From: Hedera helix
Lineage: Eukaryota; Streptophyta; Magnoliopsida; Apiales; Araliaceae
Assembly: GCA_947179155.2 (NCBI GenBank)
Contig: OX359280.1
Location: 44,687,055-44,751,054 of the forward strand
DNA length: 64,000 nucleotides
Direction of reading: 5' to 3'
A program made the position numbers and the translations under genes. This document shows positions 1 to 12,774 of the stretch, piece by piece. Positions within the stretch are counted from its first letter, which is position 1; every line of letters starts with the position of its first letter. The notes beneath the pieces were generated by a model. That model had not been told where the DNA came from. It saw only the letters and a list, made by a program, of their open reading frames with translations, and did no database searches.

Positions 1-180
1 GGTTCAACTGAGAAATTCCTTCACCCGTAAAGCAAAGGATCGATAATACATGAGTGAAACTATAAACGAAAGATACAAAAATACTTCCTTTCTACGAAAG
101 TGAAATATAGAGAGAGAGAACGAGAGAGGCGGGGGGCGTTGGCGCTGCTCTCTAAATCCCAACTGCAGGTGTATGTATTA
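1..180 (-). other. possible 5' leader of a gene leaving the left edge
   Basis: Read on the minus strand, this stretch has a GC-richer patch (about 127-152) next to a CT-rich run (about 108-130) and then ordinary sequence towards the window edge. That resembles the 5' leader of a plant gene transcribed leftwards out of the window. No open reading frame continues to base 1 and no protein similarity is seen, so this is inference from composition only. Confidence 0.2.
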
Positions 181-1500
181 GACGGTGGTTAATGGTTTAA
201 AGGGGTTAAATAGTAACCATGGTTAAGTTTAGCCTGATTTTAATGTTTGATATTTTGTTGATTGACCTTTTTAATGTTTGATAAGACGTGGGCAAGATAT
301 GGGTAATTACAATGACTTAAACATGTCTTCTTCATTTTTTTTTCCTTTTAAACCGTTAGTATTAATAAAAATAATATTTTAATAATAAAAATATATTTAA
401 CTATATTTTTAAATTATTTTAAAAACACTTTTCATTTGAAACTATTTTTATTGTCTAACAATATTATTTTTACCACGACAATATCTGTGACCTTCTTTTA
501 ACTTTAATATCTACAAAGTTATTATGTATATCATTTATTTTCATTCTTTTACTTATTATAGTTGATTGAAGATGTATTGAAACACCAAGGTAGTTGGAAA
601 TATCATGATAAGTATCTCGATAAATTATATATAAAATCAATCTCTAAACAAGCATTTTGGGGTTAGGGTATTTTAATGCACATCAAAGAGATAGTGAATC
701 ACGAGTTTCTTTGAATATTTAGAGTTTATTTTACTACAATATGCGTTGATGTCTCTGTATTAAATTATAAGATTATTATTGATTTTTTAAATATCATTTT
801 TAAATATTTTTATATTTGAAATTTGAATTATTTATTTAAAATTATAAAACAATAAATCTTATCATGAATAATAATTTTTATATAATTTATAATATTTATT
901 ATTATATTAATTAATTTAAATTAAATAAGTTTATATAAATTTTGAGTTTAAAAAAAAATTAAATTAATTTTTAGAATGTTAATAAAAATCTTATATTTTA
1001 GGATAGGTGAATGATTGTATTATAATGCTAAATGTTAGAGCAGAAGAGACATCCTACGAACGCAAAGAATCTATTGATGTTTTAGATTAGAAGTTTGCTG
1101 GACATTAAGTTGACAGTCAAAGCTATGATACTCACGGTGGCCCTTAATTGAGTAGAATCTAAGGTAAATAAAGGTCAATTATACCAGTATTTTAAAAATT
1201 GTTAGACAGGCTTAGGGAGAGCTGGGGCGCCTAGTACGGTACTTAGATGTTTCTTGAGATGGATTAGGCGTTTTTTAAATGGCTTTATTTTTTTACTGCA
1301 CATATATGTTATATTATATAAAATATATAGTAGATGTAATATCTTTAAATATTACATAAAATATTATTAAAAAATATTTTTTTAATATTTAACAAATTTA
1401 TTTTAAGTATTATATAATTTTAAAATAGCGATCTAATTGTGTCTAAGTCGTGGGCCTAAGTGCTCATTCAAATCAATTGAATCTCGACATAATTTGTATT
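181..1500. other. AT-rich intergenic DNA with degraded MITE-like sequence
   Basis: No gene is seen. Around 765-1010 the sequence resembles the body of the Stowaway-type repeats found at 18.1, 18.9 and 35.9 kb: it has a paired 'ttataagat...' near the start and 'aaaatcttata' near the end, but the terminal repeats are worn away. Around 1,200-1,270 a short GC-rich patch containing 'ggggcgcctag' looks like a fragment of another repeat. Confidence 0.3.
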
Positions 1501-1640
1501 TTATGTTTTTTAATAATTTATACTGAATTTAAATACATAAAGTATCCTTAACCATTGTCAAGAATTAAACCTAAGACCTCTTATTTTGCAAGAGACCTAA
1601 TACACTAACTAAGCTGGACCTCATCGGTGTCGACGGGAAT
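1500..1640 (-). mobile_element. probable tRNA-derived SINE
   Basis: On the minus strand there is an A-box-like motif, AGCTTAGTTAGT (about 1603-1614). About 35 bases downstream is a B-box-like motif, GGTTTAATTC (about 1561-1570). Between them lies the imperfect palindrome GGTCTCTTGCAAAATAAGAGGTC, typical of plant SINE heads. This arrangement is the internal RNA polymerase III promoter of tRNA-derived retroposons. It is not an intact tRNA gene, because the acceptor and anticodon arms do not fold as a cloverleaf. The 3' tail runs into AT-rich DNA and its end, with any target-site duplication, cannot be fixed. Confidence 0.5.
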
Positions 1641-2330
1641 TTTTAGAACAGTACATTATACTTGCTAAACCGTAGAATTTACCCTTTAATTATACTCCAG
1701 TGCTTAACCGTAGCCTTTACCCTTAATTATACTCCCAATACTTTATTTTAGGGAAGCAGGTGATCAATTTTTGGGTCCCCTTGACTGGTTGTATTCGGTA
1801 GTTACGTTCCTCCTCTGTTATAAAAGAGTCACTTTAAAATAAAATGAATAATTAACATAAAAAATTATTTTTTTTAATGATCTTAGACTTATTCTTCAAC
1901 GTTGTTTCTCTAAGACTTAAAATAATTATTTTTCTGGTTGACAAAAAGATAAATTATAAATTTTATAAATTAAAAAATAAGTCCCATTTGACAAAATTAT
2001 AAAAAATAAAACCTAAAAAAACTCCCCGAGTGAGAACTTTTTCACTTTTCTTTCATGAATATTAAATTTTTTATAAGAGAAAATGTAGAAAAATAATAAT
2101 TTTTATTATAAGTAAACATATTCACATATTACTCATTGTATCACAATAATATTTATCGATTATTTTTTACGATAAATTTAGCATCAAATATATTAATCAA
2201 TTCAAATACGAATCCGAACAAAATACTACGAGTAGTACTACTAGATATTTTATAATACCGTAGAAACCGCCAAATATGTCAACGTATGTACAATTTTAAG
2301 AATCACGTGGAAGTTGCTGTCGTGGCGGAA
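1641..2330. other. intergenic, no gene seen
   Basis: AT-rich, multiply stopped sequence on both strands. No recognised protein, RNA gene or clear terminal repeats. Confidence 0.5.
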
Positions 2331-2336
2331 TAAAAA

Positions 2337-2490
2337 TGTGAAATAAGTATAATTACATAATATTTAAATATTATATTTATTTTAATAATTAAAAAATAAA
2401 ATATAATATTAAAATTTATGTCATATTTTATTTTTTAATAATTAAAATAAATATAATATTTAAATTTTATATTTAATTATTATATACATA
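2337..2490. repeat. AT-rich foldback repeat, copy 1
   Basis: A nearly palindromic segment in which 'ttattttaataattaaaaaat' is followed by its inverted partner 'ttttttaataattaaaataa' after a short spacer with 'aaaatttatgtcat'. The same arrangement recurs at about 2,890-3,015 and 40,075-40,215. The shared order of motifs shows a dispersed MITE-like family and not simple AT bias. Confidence 0.55.
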
Positions 2491-2889
2491 GACTTGCCCA
2501 AAAATATTACCGCTTAAGCACTATTGTCTTCCCTCCTTTATGGGCTGCCACTCTCTTAAAAGGATACACATTTAAATCTCTCCCAAAAGGACAAAAGAAA
2601 AGGAATAAGAATATATTTTTTTATTTTATATGTTAATTTTTTTAATTATGAATTATATGATAATTATAATTAATAATATTTTAATAATATAATTAATTAA
2701 TTTTATATAATTTATAATCGTAATTCGATAAAATTCTTTCGTAACATGCAACGGGATTCAAGGAAAAAAGAAGAAAAAGATGCACATTTCACATAACCAA
2801 TTTTACCCACGTGTTCCATTCACGTGTATCCTTCTAATTTATCTTATTTCCGGTGATTATTGTCACTAATTACAAAACTTGAAGAATAA

Positions 2890-3030
2890 GTTTTAAAACA
2901 CTTTAATAAGTCATAATATTAATTTTAATTATTAAAAAATATAATATAGTATAAAAATTAGTGTCAAATTTTATTTTTTAATAATTAAAATTAATGTTGT
3001 ATTTAGTGTTATGTCCTAATGTAATATATG
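2890..3030. repeat. AT-rich foldback repeat, copy 2
   Basis: Second member of the foldback family at 2,337-2,490. It has 'ttttaattattaaaaaatata' followed by 'attttttaataattaaaat' in inverted order around a spacer with 'aaaattagtgtcaa'. Two diverged copies within 700 bases suggest repeated local insertion or an old duplication. Confidence 0.5.
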
Positions 3031-3262
3031 TATACTTGTCTAAATTTTTAAGACCTTTCGGTCGGTCGGCAGAACTTTTCCATGGAACTAAAGCATTTTT
3101 TAATTAAAATATTTTTATTTTTAGTGATTCTCTAAGATTATTTATTTAGTCATCACATAATTGATAAAAATAAATTTGATAACTAATACTATAATATTTT
3201 AGTCTTAACCGATAGATTAATTTTTGATTCTTAATTTTGTGATTGTATGTATGTGGAATCAC

Positions 3263-3336
3263 CATGCCATGCCATGTCATGCCATGCCCAGCCCAATATA
3301 AGTAAGGTAAAGGTAAAGGTAAAGGTAGGGTAGGGC
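3263..3336. repeat. two adjacent short tandem repeats
   Basis: A CATGC/CATGT pentanucleotide run (about 3,263-3,289) is followed by a GTAAAG hexanucleotide run (about 3,303-3,330). They lie close together in otherwise unstructured intergenic DNA, and no coding role is seen. Confidence 0.6.
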
Positions 3337-3339
3337 AGA

Positions 3340-6300
3340 TGAATATGGTGGTGGGAGGAGGAAAAGGTCGTGAAGAGCACATGAGGATAACGTGAAACGA
3401 GGGAAGTGTGTCATCTCGTGGGTTTAAGTATCATGTTGTAACAACTAACAACAACGTGACGTGAGTGAAGGGCATTCATTACATACCTTTCTTTTTCTTT
3501 TTATAGAACTATTGGTGGCCTAGCTGGTGTTAGATTCGTTAACGTGTTAGGCGTGCGTGTGTCTTCCATCACTTATTAATACTACTACTACGTCGTCGTA
3601 TGCTTCCTTCCTAAATTGCTTGCTTTATCCATGTCATGCATGAGCTAATAATACGTACGAGCCTTGTGTTGATTATATATATATTTCGTTTGGAAAGTTA
3701 TTTTTTTTTAATAAATAATTAGATAATTGATTTAATTCAGATTAAAGAATTTATTGGGGCTTTGATAACTCGTATATTATTTTTTAATTGTATTTAAAAA
3801 ATATTAGATATGATCTTAATCCTATTATAACTTGAGTAGTTGAGTTCTTGAGTAAAATATTATTATGCACTGTAGCCTATTAAAAAAATTATAATTAATT
3901 CTTCCGTCGTCGAAATTGAGTAAATTTAAAGGTTATTTCTTCAAATTTTGGACTTCTTTAATGTTAGAGAGAATGAAAAGTTATTTGACGCTGTTTTCCG
4001 ATCTTAAATTGATAGAAACTATAATGTATCTTGATTCTCGTCTTTATGGCCTAATTTTGAAAATTTATAACTCAATCATGTTAACTTCGAATCAAATAAT
4101 TCTCGAGTCTATTTCGTGTATCTTTCTGAGAGCTAAAATTTTTATGAAGACATAAACAGATTTTAAAAATTCTAGAAGACCAAAAATTTAAATTTTTGGT
4201 ATTGCAATTTGTAAAAAGACAAATAAGAAATGTAAATATTATTTTTCATTTTGATTTTAAGTTTAATTATGCGGGTTTTAAATTAGAGATTATTTTTAAA
4301 CAAAATATAGATATGGAATTAGATAACACAATAATCAAAAAAGGGAAGATGAGTCTATATAAAGGAATATAATTAGATTGAATGTAAAATTTAAAATTTG
4401 AAAATTTGTTTTTATATATTTAATGTCTATTGTGTGAGTTATATCTCCTAATCCGACCTTTGGATCGTTGTAAATTTCGAATATGTTATACATCAGTTGA
4501 GAATAATTTCACCAATTTTGAACCGTTAAAGATTTTTGTACATCAGTTATGGACTTTTTGTAGCAAAACTTTTAGCAACAAGTTCTAATATTTAAAAATG
4601 TATAACTTAATGATTTTAAATCGGATTTAACTGATTCTTAAGGCTAAATTGGAGTATTTAAAGTTTTATTTATGTTAAAATTATTTAATTTAAAAAACAG
4701 TTATAAAATCAGATTGATATGAGCGATACAATAAATTGAAGTCTTAAGAATAATTTATCATAATAAGATTAATATTACATCTTATACTCTTTAAATATAA
4801 CTAAAAAATAATATATGAGCTACCAAAATTTTAATAAACTCTTTAATTTTAATTAAATCAATTATTTAATTATTTTCTAAAAAAACTATCAACTTTCCAA
4901 ATAAAAAATAAATTAATTAATAACTTGCCATTTCAATTCAATTACGTTTAAAAAAAAAAAGAGCTATTACATTAAATGTCCAGCCATTAATTTGTCTTGA
5001 ACGTCTTCATCAGTATATCATCTCAAATTGAAATTCTGTGGTCTACATTTTTTCCAACGAAAAGAATAAGTGGAGGTAATTAATACATTTTTGTCATGGA
5101 TCATGTGTGACAGACATTTTCATGTGTACCGTTTCTGCACCTAGATAGGGATATTATTCATCGATCTTATCTAGTTATCTGCATTATTCAATATTGTGCG
5201 ATTCAAATTCAAATATGAAGATGATGATACCATTATTCTTCTCCGTAGTTCTCCAACCACATCCGGTGTGTGCAGTTAAAATATAACGAGAGAAATTAGA
5301 GATTGATTAGAAAATAATTATTTAAAAAAAAGTAAAATATGATGGAGTCTCAAAAAACTTGGATGATATTAATGTTAGTGACATTAAACATTTTAATTTA
5401 ATTTGTCAAATTTTAAAATTAATTAATTTTTGTACAAACATCTATAAGCATTATAAATTAATTAAAAAGTACTAATATTAATTACTGTATTTGTTTGTTG
5501 AATCTATTATTTGTCCTTTTAATGTGTCTTTACGATAAAGTGTGTTTAACACTTTGAGTTATAAACTTGTGATAATCGCTTAATACATGTGTTGGTGTGG
5601 GCTCAATCTCTTCTTTCCTAAATACCAAAATCCCTACGATCAAATTAACCACTAAAAAAAATGGTAAAATTTCATGTCAAAATCTCATCCAACTGGTGGT
5701 TTGTATGCACTCACTTGACATTTCATGAATGTTTTTGGATGCATTTGGTTGTAATTTTCCTTCCGATTAATTTTTAACTACGATTTTATCGTCGATATTT
5801 CACGTAAACTAGGTTTTATGTTTGCTAATTAAGAAAAAAATGAGTATTTAATAATAAAACCTTAGTTTATCTTTGGTTGGAAGGGAACAGAGGTGACAAC
5901 AAATACCAACCCATTAAAGAAATGAATATTAATAGAAGAAGTAATGTCACTATTTTTAATATTCTAGCCTGCTAGTGAGCTTATTCATCCTCGTAGCTTA
6001 CTACTGGAAATTAAGTTTCCGTACTTGTTCTTTTTGTATATGGTCAAATTTACGTTTCTGGTTCTCATCAAGTGGCTGAATTTACTGATGTACCAAAAAA
6101 GATCAAATCCAATATTACTACTCTGATTGTGAGCTGTCACATTTCTCATGTATAATGCAGGACAACTTTTAGCCTTTCTATGTATGATCAATAATTTTAG
6201 GAGAGTAGTATTTTTATGTGAGTTTTTTTATATTTTTACATGATTTTCTTTGAAGACGGAATTTATTTTATGTTCATGTGAAAAAGTACCATGTGGAAAT

Positions 6301-8200
6301 ATCATTTCTCTAATTTTAAGGGAATTGATATTTCTATACAAGATCCCTCTAACATGAATAATAAATAGGTCCCACACTCATGCAATGAAAATAACAAAAT
6401 TTAATCAACATGCATTATATGAAAAACAAGAACTACAAAATTGTTGCTAATTTACATCGACAGACATGTCATAACTAGTAAACTTCTACTTTTCAGATAG
6501 TTTTGGGAGGAAAACAATGTGTAATTCCTTTGTTTAATTTTAGGTAGGGTTTGTCTATGTTGCCTGCCAACTGTTTCAAGTTACATGTAAAGAATCATTA
6601 ACAAGAAGATTATATCGATATAATTTTCTTCTTTGTTATAATATTGAGAGTAAATGTCAGTATTTCAAATTTTCCTTCAAATTGTGTGTTTTGTATGTGT
6701 TACTACGTTTCTTCTATGTGACGGCCATTAGGTTAAAATGCACAAAAATAATTTTGGCAACGTTATGCAAGTATTAGTTAGATTAGCTATGGGTTTTATG
6801 AATGCTATCACCAACTGGACTGAAATAACGACAGGGGATTAGGTCCAGTCCACATGACTGTCCCTCCCTCTCTCTTTTATCAAGAGGTAATGAAATTGTG
6901 AACAATATGAATGCACACCTTTTTTCATAATAATTATTATACTTTTCACATAAAATCTACTACTCTTAAGAGAAAATAAAATTCAATGCAACAATCTTTG
7001 TAAAAAGAAAGGGAATAAGTTTTGAAAATTTTAGATAGTTCTCTTCTCAAAAGAGAGCTACTAAGGTGCCAAGTTGAAAGTACACAATCCCCCCCCCCCC
7101 CTTCTTATAATTGATGTAAGTTGATGTTAAATTGAATACTGATAAATACAGGTTAAACTCATAGAGACTAGCTTTTTTTTATGATCTCTAAAATTAATTC
7201 AGACGAACTAGAAATTAAGATGGAGAATATAATTAACTAACATTAAAACAAAAATAATAATTAATCAAACTAATTAAATATGTAATCTAATAAAGATAAA
7301 ATAATTTAGGAATCTAAATCCACTAGGTAACAATCATAACCAATAATTTCATTTTTTATTCTTATAACTCAAATTATGCCACTAGTTTGATGTACATAAT
7401 TCAAAAAATAAATTAATCCAAGTCTAAAATTAAATTAACTGTTACATTTAATCTCCGTTCCCTTTAATTTAGTAATTTTATAATTAATTTGGGTAAGTAT
7501 AGAGTGTAAAAATTTAAGGATTAATTATAATGAATCAAAACTTCTTAAGCAAGTATGGATTATGAAAATATCATATCTTAACAATAATTTATCAAAATTT
7601 CTACATCAATTTAAAATCACATAAGAACTAAGCATAAAAATATTTCATTAATGAAGACTGAAGGCGAAGCCATTAATTCATTAAGGCACTAATAATAGAA
7701 TTGATAAAGAATATTAGTTACAAAATATTATTTATGTAAGACCCCAACTTTTTATTAATAAAACTTAAATTGATAAAAAGTAAAAGTTAAGAATGATACG
7801 TGTAAAATATAATAAACAAAAATAACGTCGTTGATGGAGAGGCTAAAGAATATTTGGTACTGTACGACGGCGCCGTAACAACCAATCATTAATAGACCCG
7901 CAAAAGAATAATTGTCGGATATAAAAATGACAAAATAACTGTTAAAAAAATTTATCAGCAAAACTATTATTTTTAACTGTTAAAATACTCGACAATAAAG
8001 TAATAGTAACACATAGTGTCACTATAGTATTCCATAATATTAAACCAATAATTATCACAGTAACAAAAGTAATATTGAATAGTTATGTATTTGATACGTA
8101 AGTTAAAAAACACTGCATACATAAATATCTGTGATATTAATACATGAAGAAAATAATACAGAAAATGAACAAATATAATAATAATTATAAATAGTAAAGG
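3340..8200. other. long AT-rich intergenic stretch without recognised genes
   Basis: All reading frames are short and low-complexity, with no recognisable domains. Visible minor features are a 12-base C run near 7,089-7,100 and scattered AT-rich remnants. No tRNA, rRNA or transposon-terminus signature was found by eye. Degenerate transposon relics could easily be missed. Confidence 0.5.
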
Positions 8201-8282
8201 AAAAGGTAATCCTAAAATGTAAAAATTGTGGTAAAATGATGAAAGGTAATCATAAAATATAAAAATTGTGCTAAAATTGATG
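8198..8282 (+). repeat. imperfect tandem duplication of about 40 bp
   Basis: The segment 'ggtaatcctaaaatgtaaa...' is repeated immediately as 'ggtaatcataaaatataaa...', both continuing 'aattgtg(g/c)taaaat'. This is a simple two-copy tandem duplication with no gene content. Confidence 0.55.
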
Positions 8283-8506
8283 TATAGTAGATTTTTAAGT
8301 TTACCATAAAAGTTTCACACTTATAAAATGAAAAGGTTCATATGTGGGGTAGATATTAGTTAAGTTTTGATTATAAAATGGGAGTTTAGTATAAGGAGTG
8401 GGTATTACTTTCTTACTTATACTTCCCCACATTTTAAAAATATTTTTTAGTGTGAGTGCTTCTCGAAGTGTGCTAAGGATACTTTGAGTGTTGGTAACAT
8501 CACTAA

Positions 8507-8720
8507 GGTTGTGTTTAATTCCATCTTAATGCATCTTAACAGCCAACTTCTTAATGGATCTTAACAGCCCATATTTTTATATTAAGAGGTCCTCTGAATA
8601 GTTAAGATACAAATATGAATCTAAACTATTCAGATGATCTCTTAATACAAAATTATGAGTTGTTAACATGTATTAAGAGGTAAGTTGTTAAGATTCATTA
8701 AGATACAATCAAACAACACC
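8507..8720. mobile_element. Tourist-like MITE (PIF/Harbinger type)
   Basis: The left end GGTTGTGTTTAATTCCATC and the right end, read inverted as GGTGTTGTTTGATTGTATC, form imperfect terminal inverted repeats. They are flanked by a direct TAA on both sides (8504-8506 and 8721-8723), the 3-bp target duplication of the PIF/Harbinger superfamily. The GGN-TGTTTG start is typical of Tourist elements. The inside holds inverted copies of 'cttaatg.atcttaaca' and 'agaggtcctctgaatagtt', so the whole element folds back. At 214 bp it has no coding capacity. A related element lies at 51,618-53,220. Confidence 0.75.
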
Positions 8721-9973
8721 TAAGAGTGTAAAGATTGCTCAGATGAGTCTTTTCCCTAAATTATAATTGGACAAATACACATGCACATTACACAATATTT
8801 ACAACTTTTCTTTTAAAAAACTTTTTTCTAAGAAGATTCATTTTAAAAAGTTTCTTTTGGAAGATTATTTCAAAATGTTATTTTATTCCTTCAAAATTAT
8901 TTTGAAAGTTTATTTTATTTTATTTTGTACAATACACAAATTAATTTTATAAATACCATCAATACACTTTTGGCAATTTTACAAGATACGAACTACTGTA
9001 TACCATAAAACTTATATGAAATAATTACTAATTAAATTTTAAATATACATATACGTTGACCAACTACATAGAAATCATAATCTACACATGCATGGTAAAA
9101 GATATTATCTTCCTTAATCTCTTAATATTTAAAAAAACTACGCTAAGAAATTTTTTTATTTGTACCTCTCATAATATTAAGCTGTGCAAATTTCTAAAAT
9201 AACAATTTATTAAAATTTTCTTAATAATTTATACTTCATATAATATTTTTTTACTTGAACATCTGTTGAATTTTAACCATTATATTTGAACTATGACATT
9301 TTGGACTTTGAACTTTATATTTGTACCATAAGCATTTTGATTTGAAATTTCTATTTAAACTATTAATATTTTAAACTGTTAAATATCTCTTGTACTGTGA
9401 ATTTTACCATTAAACTTTTTAATTGTAAATCTTAGACATTACCTTTAGATTTGGACACATTCCGATATTCTGGATAACTTGTTGACAATTTAGACATTAT
9501 TGGGCCATTGACAAATTAAATTATTCCTTAAACATAAATAAATTTCACATCTTTAATGTTTATTTCTTATTTTGTTATTCTTATTATTTTTGTATATTTA
9601 TTATACTAACCATCAGTACTTAAGTTGTTGTGAATTTCTTTGGCCTGTGTGTAAAGATAATATGGTAATTAGGTTTCTTTAGCCTGTATAACAAAGACAT
9701 GTGATGGAACTTCTCTTTGGCTTGAGTGCAAAGAAGAATTGTTATTTGACATGATCATGACCATTGATGATCTAGATGATGGAATCCTGATAATAAATTT
9801 TAAATTGGAAAAAATATTAGACATTATTGCCTATTTGACTCTCCTAATAGTTTGGTCATTCAGCTACAGTAGTTATCTAGCATTTCTAAATCTCCGATTC
9901 TATTATAAATTAAAGATAAATTTATTTATCGTTATCTTAGTCATGATATTTTTTATTGGGCTATTTGAGTTCA
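8721..9973. other. AT-rich intergenic DNA left of the CACTA element
   Basis: No gene is recognised. An open frame of 125 codons starting at 9,739 crosses the left end of the CACTA element and has no recognisable motifs, so it is treated as chance. Confidence 0.4.
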
Positions 9974-10427
9974 CACTACTACAAAATAGTAAAAAGATAA
10001 CACTTAAACAACAACGTTTTTGTAAAAAACGTTATGGTGTTTTTTTTCATAACGTTTTTAAAAAAAACGTTATAGATACATATGCAAAAACGTTATGTAT
10101 TTATAAGGGGCAATAATTTGTTTGAAATTTATAACGTTTTTTTAAAAAAAACGTTATATATTTAAAAAACACGGAACTTAAAAAAATAGCGCGGAAGTGA
10201 AAACTTGAAATTAAAACACGGAACTCACTCATCCTCACAAGTGAAACAGCTCTCTCTCATTTTCCATCGAAGTCATCTACCTTACTCATCCTTGACTTAG
10301 CTCTCTCCCTTTCTCGTTCAATCTAGATATCCTCGCTCAAAAGCCATCCATTGTAACTATCCTCCTCCTCCGACGTCTGCTTCTCTCTCTAGACGTCTTT
10401 ATATGTATATTTGTTTGTGTATACTGT

Positions 10428-10658
10428 TTGTTTGGTGTAGATCTGGTCAGATCTTATGGAAATTTGTTTGGTGTAGATCTGGTCAGATCTTATGGAAATT
10501 TGTTTGGTGTAGATCTGGTCAGATCTGGCCGTGAGGGTGGATATGGCGGAGGTGGTGGCGGCTACGGAGGAGGTGGTCGCCGTGAAGGTGGAGGTGGTGG
10601 TTACGGAGGAGGTGGTCGTCGTGACGGTGGAGGTGGTGGATATGGTGGTGGTACTTAA
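10428..10658 (+). pseudogene. captured glycine-rich protein fragment with 36-bp tandem repeat
   Basis: The reading frame has nearly three tandem copies of a 12-residue unit (LFGVDLVRSYGN, 36 bp each, about 10,430-10,530), followed by a glycine-rich tail with GYGGGGRR-type repeats. The tail is like the C-terminal half of plant GR-RBP (GRP7-type) RNA-binding proteins. The RNA-recognition domain that should precede such a tail is absent, so this is a captured C-terminal fragment in the CACTA element. The 36-bp unit looks like non-coding sequence that became tandemly repeated and happens to be open in this frame. Upstream (about 10,240-10,400) is a CT-rich stretch resembling a plant 5' leader. 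Whether the fragment is expressed cannot be judged. Confidence 0.6.
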
Positions 10659-10768
10659 TACTATTTTTTTTTCTTTCTAGTTTCTATCTTCTCTTCGATT
10701 GATTAAGTGATTGATCGTATGTTTTTGTTTTACATTGTATTATTTTGTTTTATGAATGAATTTTGCAG

Positions 10769-10903
10769 GGAGATTTGTACGATCATGAGAGCTTGGTGAA
10801 GGCGATAAAGCAGGTGGATGTGGTGATTTCAACCGTCGGTCACGCGCAGTTACCGGATCAAGACAAACTGATCACCGCTATCAAAGAAGCTGGTAACGTC
10901 AAG
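10769..10903 (+). pseudogene. captured exon of a PCBER / isoflavone-reductase-like gene
   Basis: This 135-base block is a single clean exon: it starts after TTTTGCAG and stops before GTATTG. Its 45 codons (from GDLYDHESLVKAIKQVDVVI through the HAQLPDQDKLITAIKEAGNVK part) match the second-exon region of phenylcoumaran benzylic ether reductases and isoflavone-reductase homologues, NADPH-dependent Rossmann-fold enzymes of phenylpropanoid metabolism. In the family the next exon supplies RFLPSEFG. Here nothing of the kind follows, and the first exon with the GxTGxxG NADPH motif is also missing. It is therefore a transduplicated exon inside the CACTA element and not a working reductase. Both borders are phase 0 and splice-competent, so it could be joined into a chimeric transcript. 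Confidence 0.8.
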
Positions 10904-11211
10904 GTATTGTTAATATTTATTATTATAATTATGAGACATTATGTTGATTATTATTTTAGGATGTTACGTACGTTGTGGATTTATGAATCATTATTCTAAT
11001 TTTTACATATGAATCATAAATATAGTTGTATGTACTATGGAAAAAGTGTCGCTACAAGATAATTAAGATAGACTTATGAAGACTTTGGATGCATTTGGAA
11101 CTGTTGGTGGAATTTAGCAAACAAAATCTCTCATTTGCCAAAAAAGAATTTCTAGAAAAAGAGTATCATTTCTTTTATTGCTAATATAAAACTATAGATC
11201 TAAATTTCCAG

Positions 11212-12774
11212 AGACCATCTTGGCACATCATAACGTTTTGGAATCTGTAGCTATTCAGGTTTCAAATCCTGGTGCCATCTGTCAAAGTCTGAATTTTGAT
11301 ACTTCATTAATGGCTCCTTCGATGTCTGACTTTGATTCTGCACTTGTCCAACTGGTATGTTGTTTATTAAAAGCAGTTTGATCAATTTGAGTTTTCATTT
11401 GCGTTAGCTATTTATTAATTTTCCATTATTAACTATTCATGTTTTTTTACTTGTTTTGGCAGGACAAGCACGAGGAGCAACTGATTGACTTATCAGAATC
11501 ACAGAGAGGGATGAAGGTATTTAATATTAGTATTAACAAACATTCTTCAGTATCTAAGAAGCAACATTAATGCTGCATATATAAATCCTTCAGTTACGAT
11601 ACCTCTAATTAATTTAAGATCTGAAATAGTAAATGACTTTTTTCTTATGTGTTTAAGAACCTCTCAAAATTAGTACCAGAATGGGATGAATCCAAAACAT
11701 TAGGTAGCATAAAATAGCATGACCCCCCTCCTTCCACCAACAAAGCCAAATCCTAACTTGTTTGTGCTTTTGTGATCTTGCTTGAGGATGAGATAAGTAC
11801 TGTATATATGTAGGCATGTATATCTGGACTTGGATTGCATTTAATTAAGCTTTCAAATGATTGCATTTAAGGAGTATTATATAATAGGCGTAACACTATT
11901 TGGAGCTATACAGTAACAAAAGAAGATTGGAAAAAAAGGACTATACTATTTGATACTCCCTCCTATTCCAAAAAAAAAATAAGTTTCAATTAATTTTTTT
12001 GCAAATATTAAGGATGTATTTTTATTTATGGTTTACCTTTGAAAATAATAATTAGTTATTACTACTTTAGTACATGACAATGATATTACATGGTGGCAAA
12101 CTTAAAAACATTGTAACATTTAATACAAATATCAATAAAAGTGGATTCTTTTGTGGAATAAAAAATTTGGTAAATGGTATTTGTATTTTTATTTAGGTGG
12201 AGTACGAGTAATATTACTGTAGACAAATAACAAGTGCATGGATATTTCTGATGGTGTTGTATGATGGTTATGCCACCTTTTTGCATTTTAGACATTCATC
12301 ACAAGAAGCATCATAACATAGAGTCCTGTGATGATAAGGATGCTCATATATATGGGTTGCTTTCATATATGGGGTATGTGTATGCATAAATGCAGGAAGA
12401 AATTGGGAAGCTGAATTCAAAGGTAGAAGATCTTAAAAGATCAGGCACAAAATTAATTGCATCTAGGACAAAAGAGTGTTGTTGTGCTGAAAAGGAGATA
12501 AATCAGGCGGCTTCAGAAAAGAGCAAAGCAGTGGCAGTATCATCAGGAGGAGGTAAGGGGAATGCAGAAGTAGTACCACAACCCCAAGGAGCAGCAGCAG
12601 CAGAAAAGACAGCTGCAGAGGAAAAGGCAGCAAAGATACAGAAGCTCAAGAGTGGGTTCAAAATCTGCAAACCTCAGGGGACTTTCCTTTGGCACATCAT
12701 ATCTGTATTGGAGGTCATATATCTAATTAATCACATCCTACTTCTGTCCAAATTTTGCCTTGCTATCTCTGCTT
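11212..12774 (+). pseudogene. captured multi-exon fragment of a coiled-coil protein gene
   Basis: At least three consecutive exons with intact splice borders remain. One (11,212-11,354) encodes ETILAHHNVLESVAIQVSNP and onwards, ending at GTATGT. A second (11,463-11,516) encodes DKHEEQLIDLSESQRGMK. A third begins at 12,396 with EEIGKLNSKVEDLKRSG and runs through an Ala/Glu/Lys-rich coiled coil to KSGFKICKPQGTFLW, after which similarity seems to stop. A further exon-like block is at about 13,019-13,098. I do not identify the parent gene with confidence; the tail is weakly reminiscent of plant meiotic DYAD/AMEIOTIC1-type proteins, but that is only an impression. The introns are retained, so capture was at the DNA level. 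A Stowaway-like end (about 11,955) lies in the second intron. Confidence 0.55.

Noticed and set aside
1553..1625. Intact tRNA gene on the minus strand
   Set aside because: A- and B-box-like motifs are present, but acceptor stem and anticodon arm do not form; better explained as a SINE head.
9739..10116. 125-codon plus-strand frame rich in hydrophobic residues
   Set aside because: It crosses the left end of the CACTA element, so its C-terminal part is transposon repeat; AT-rich sequence gives hydrophobic codons by chance.
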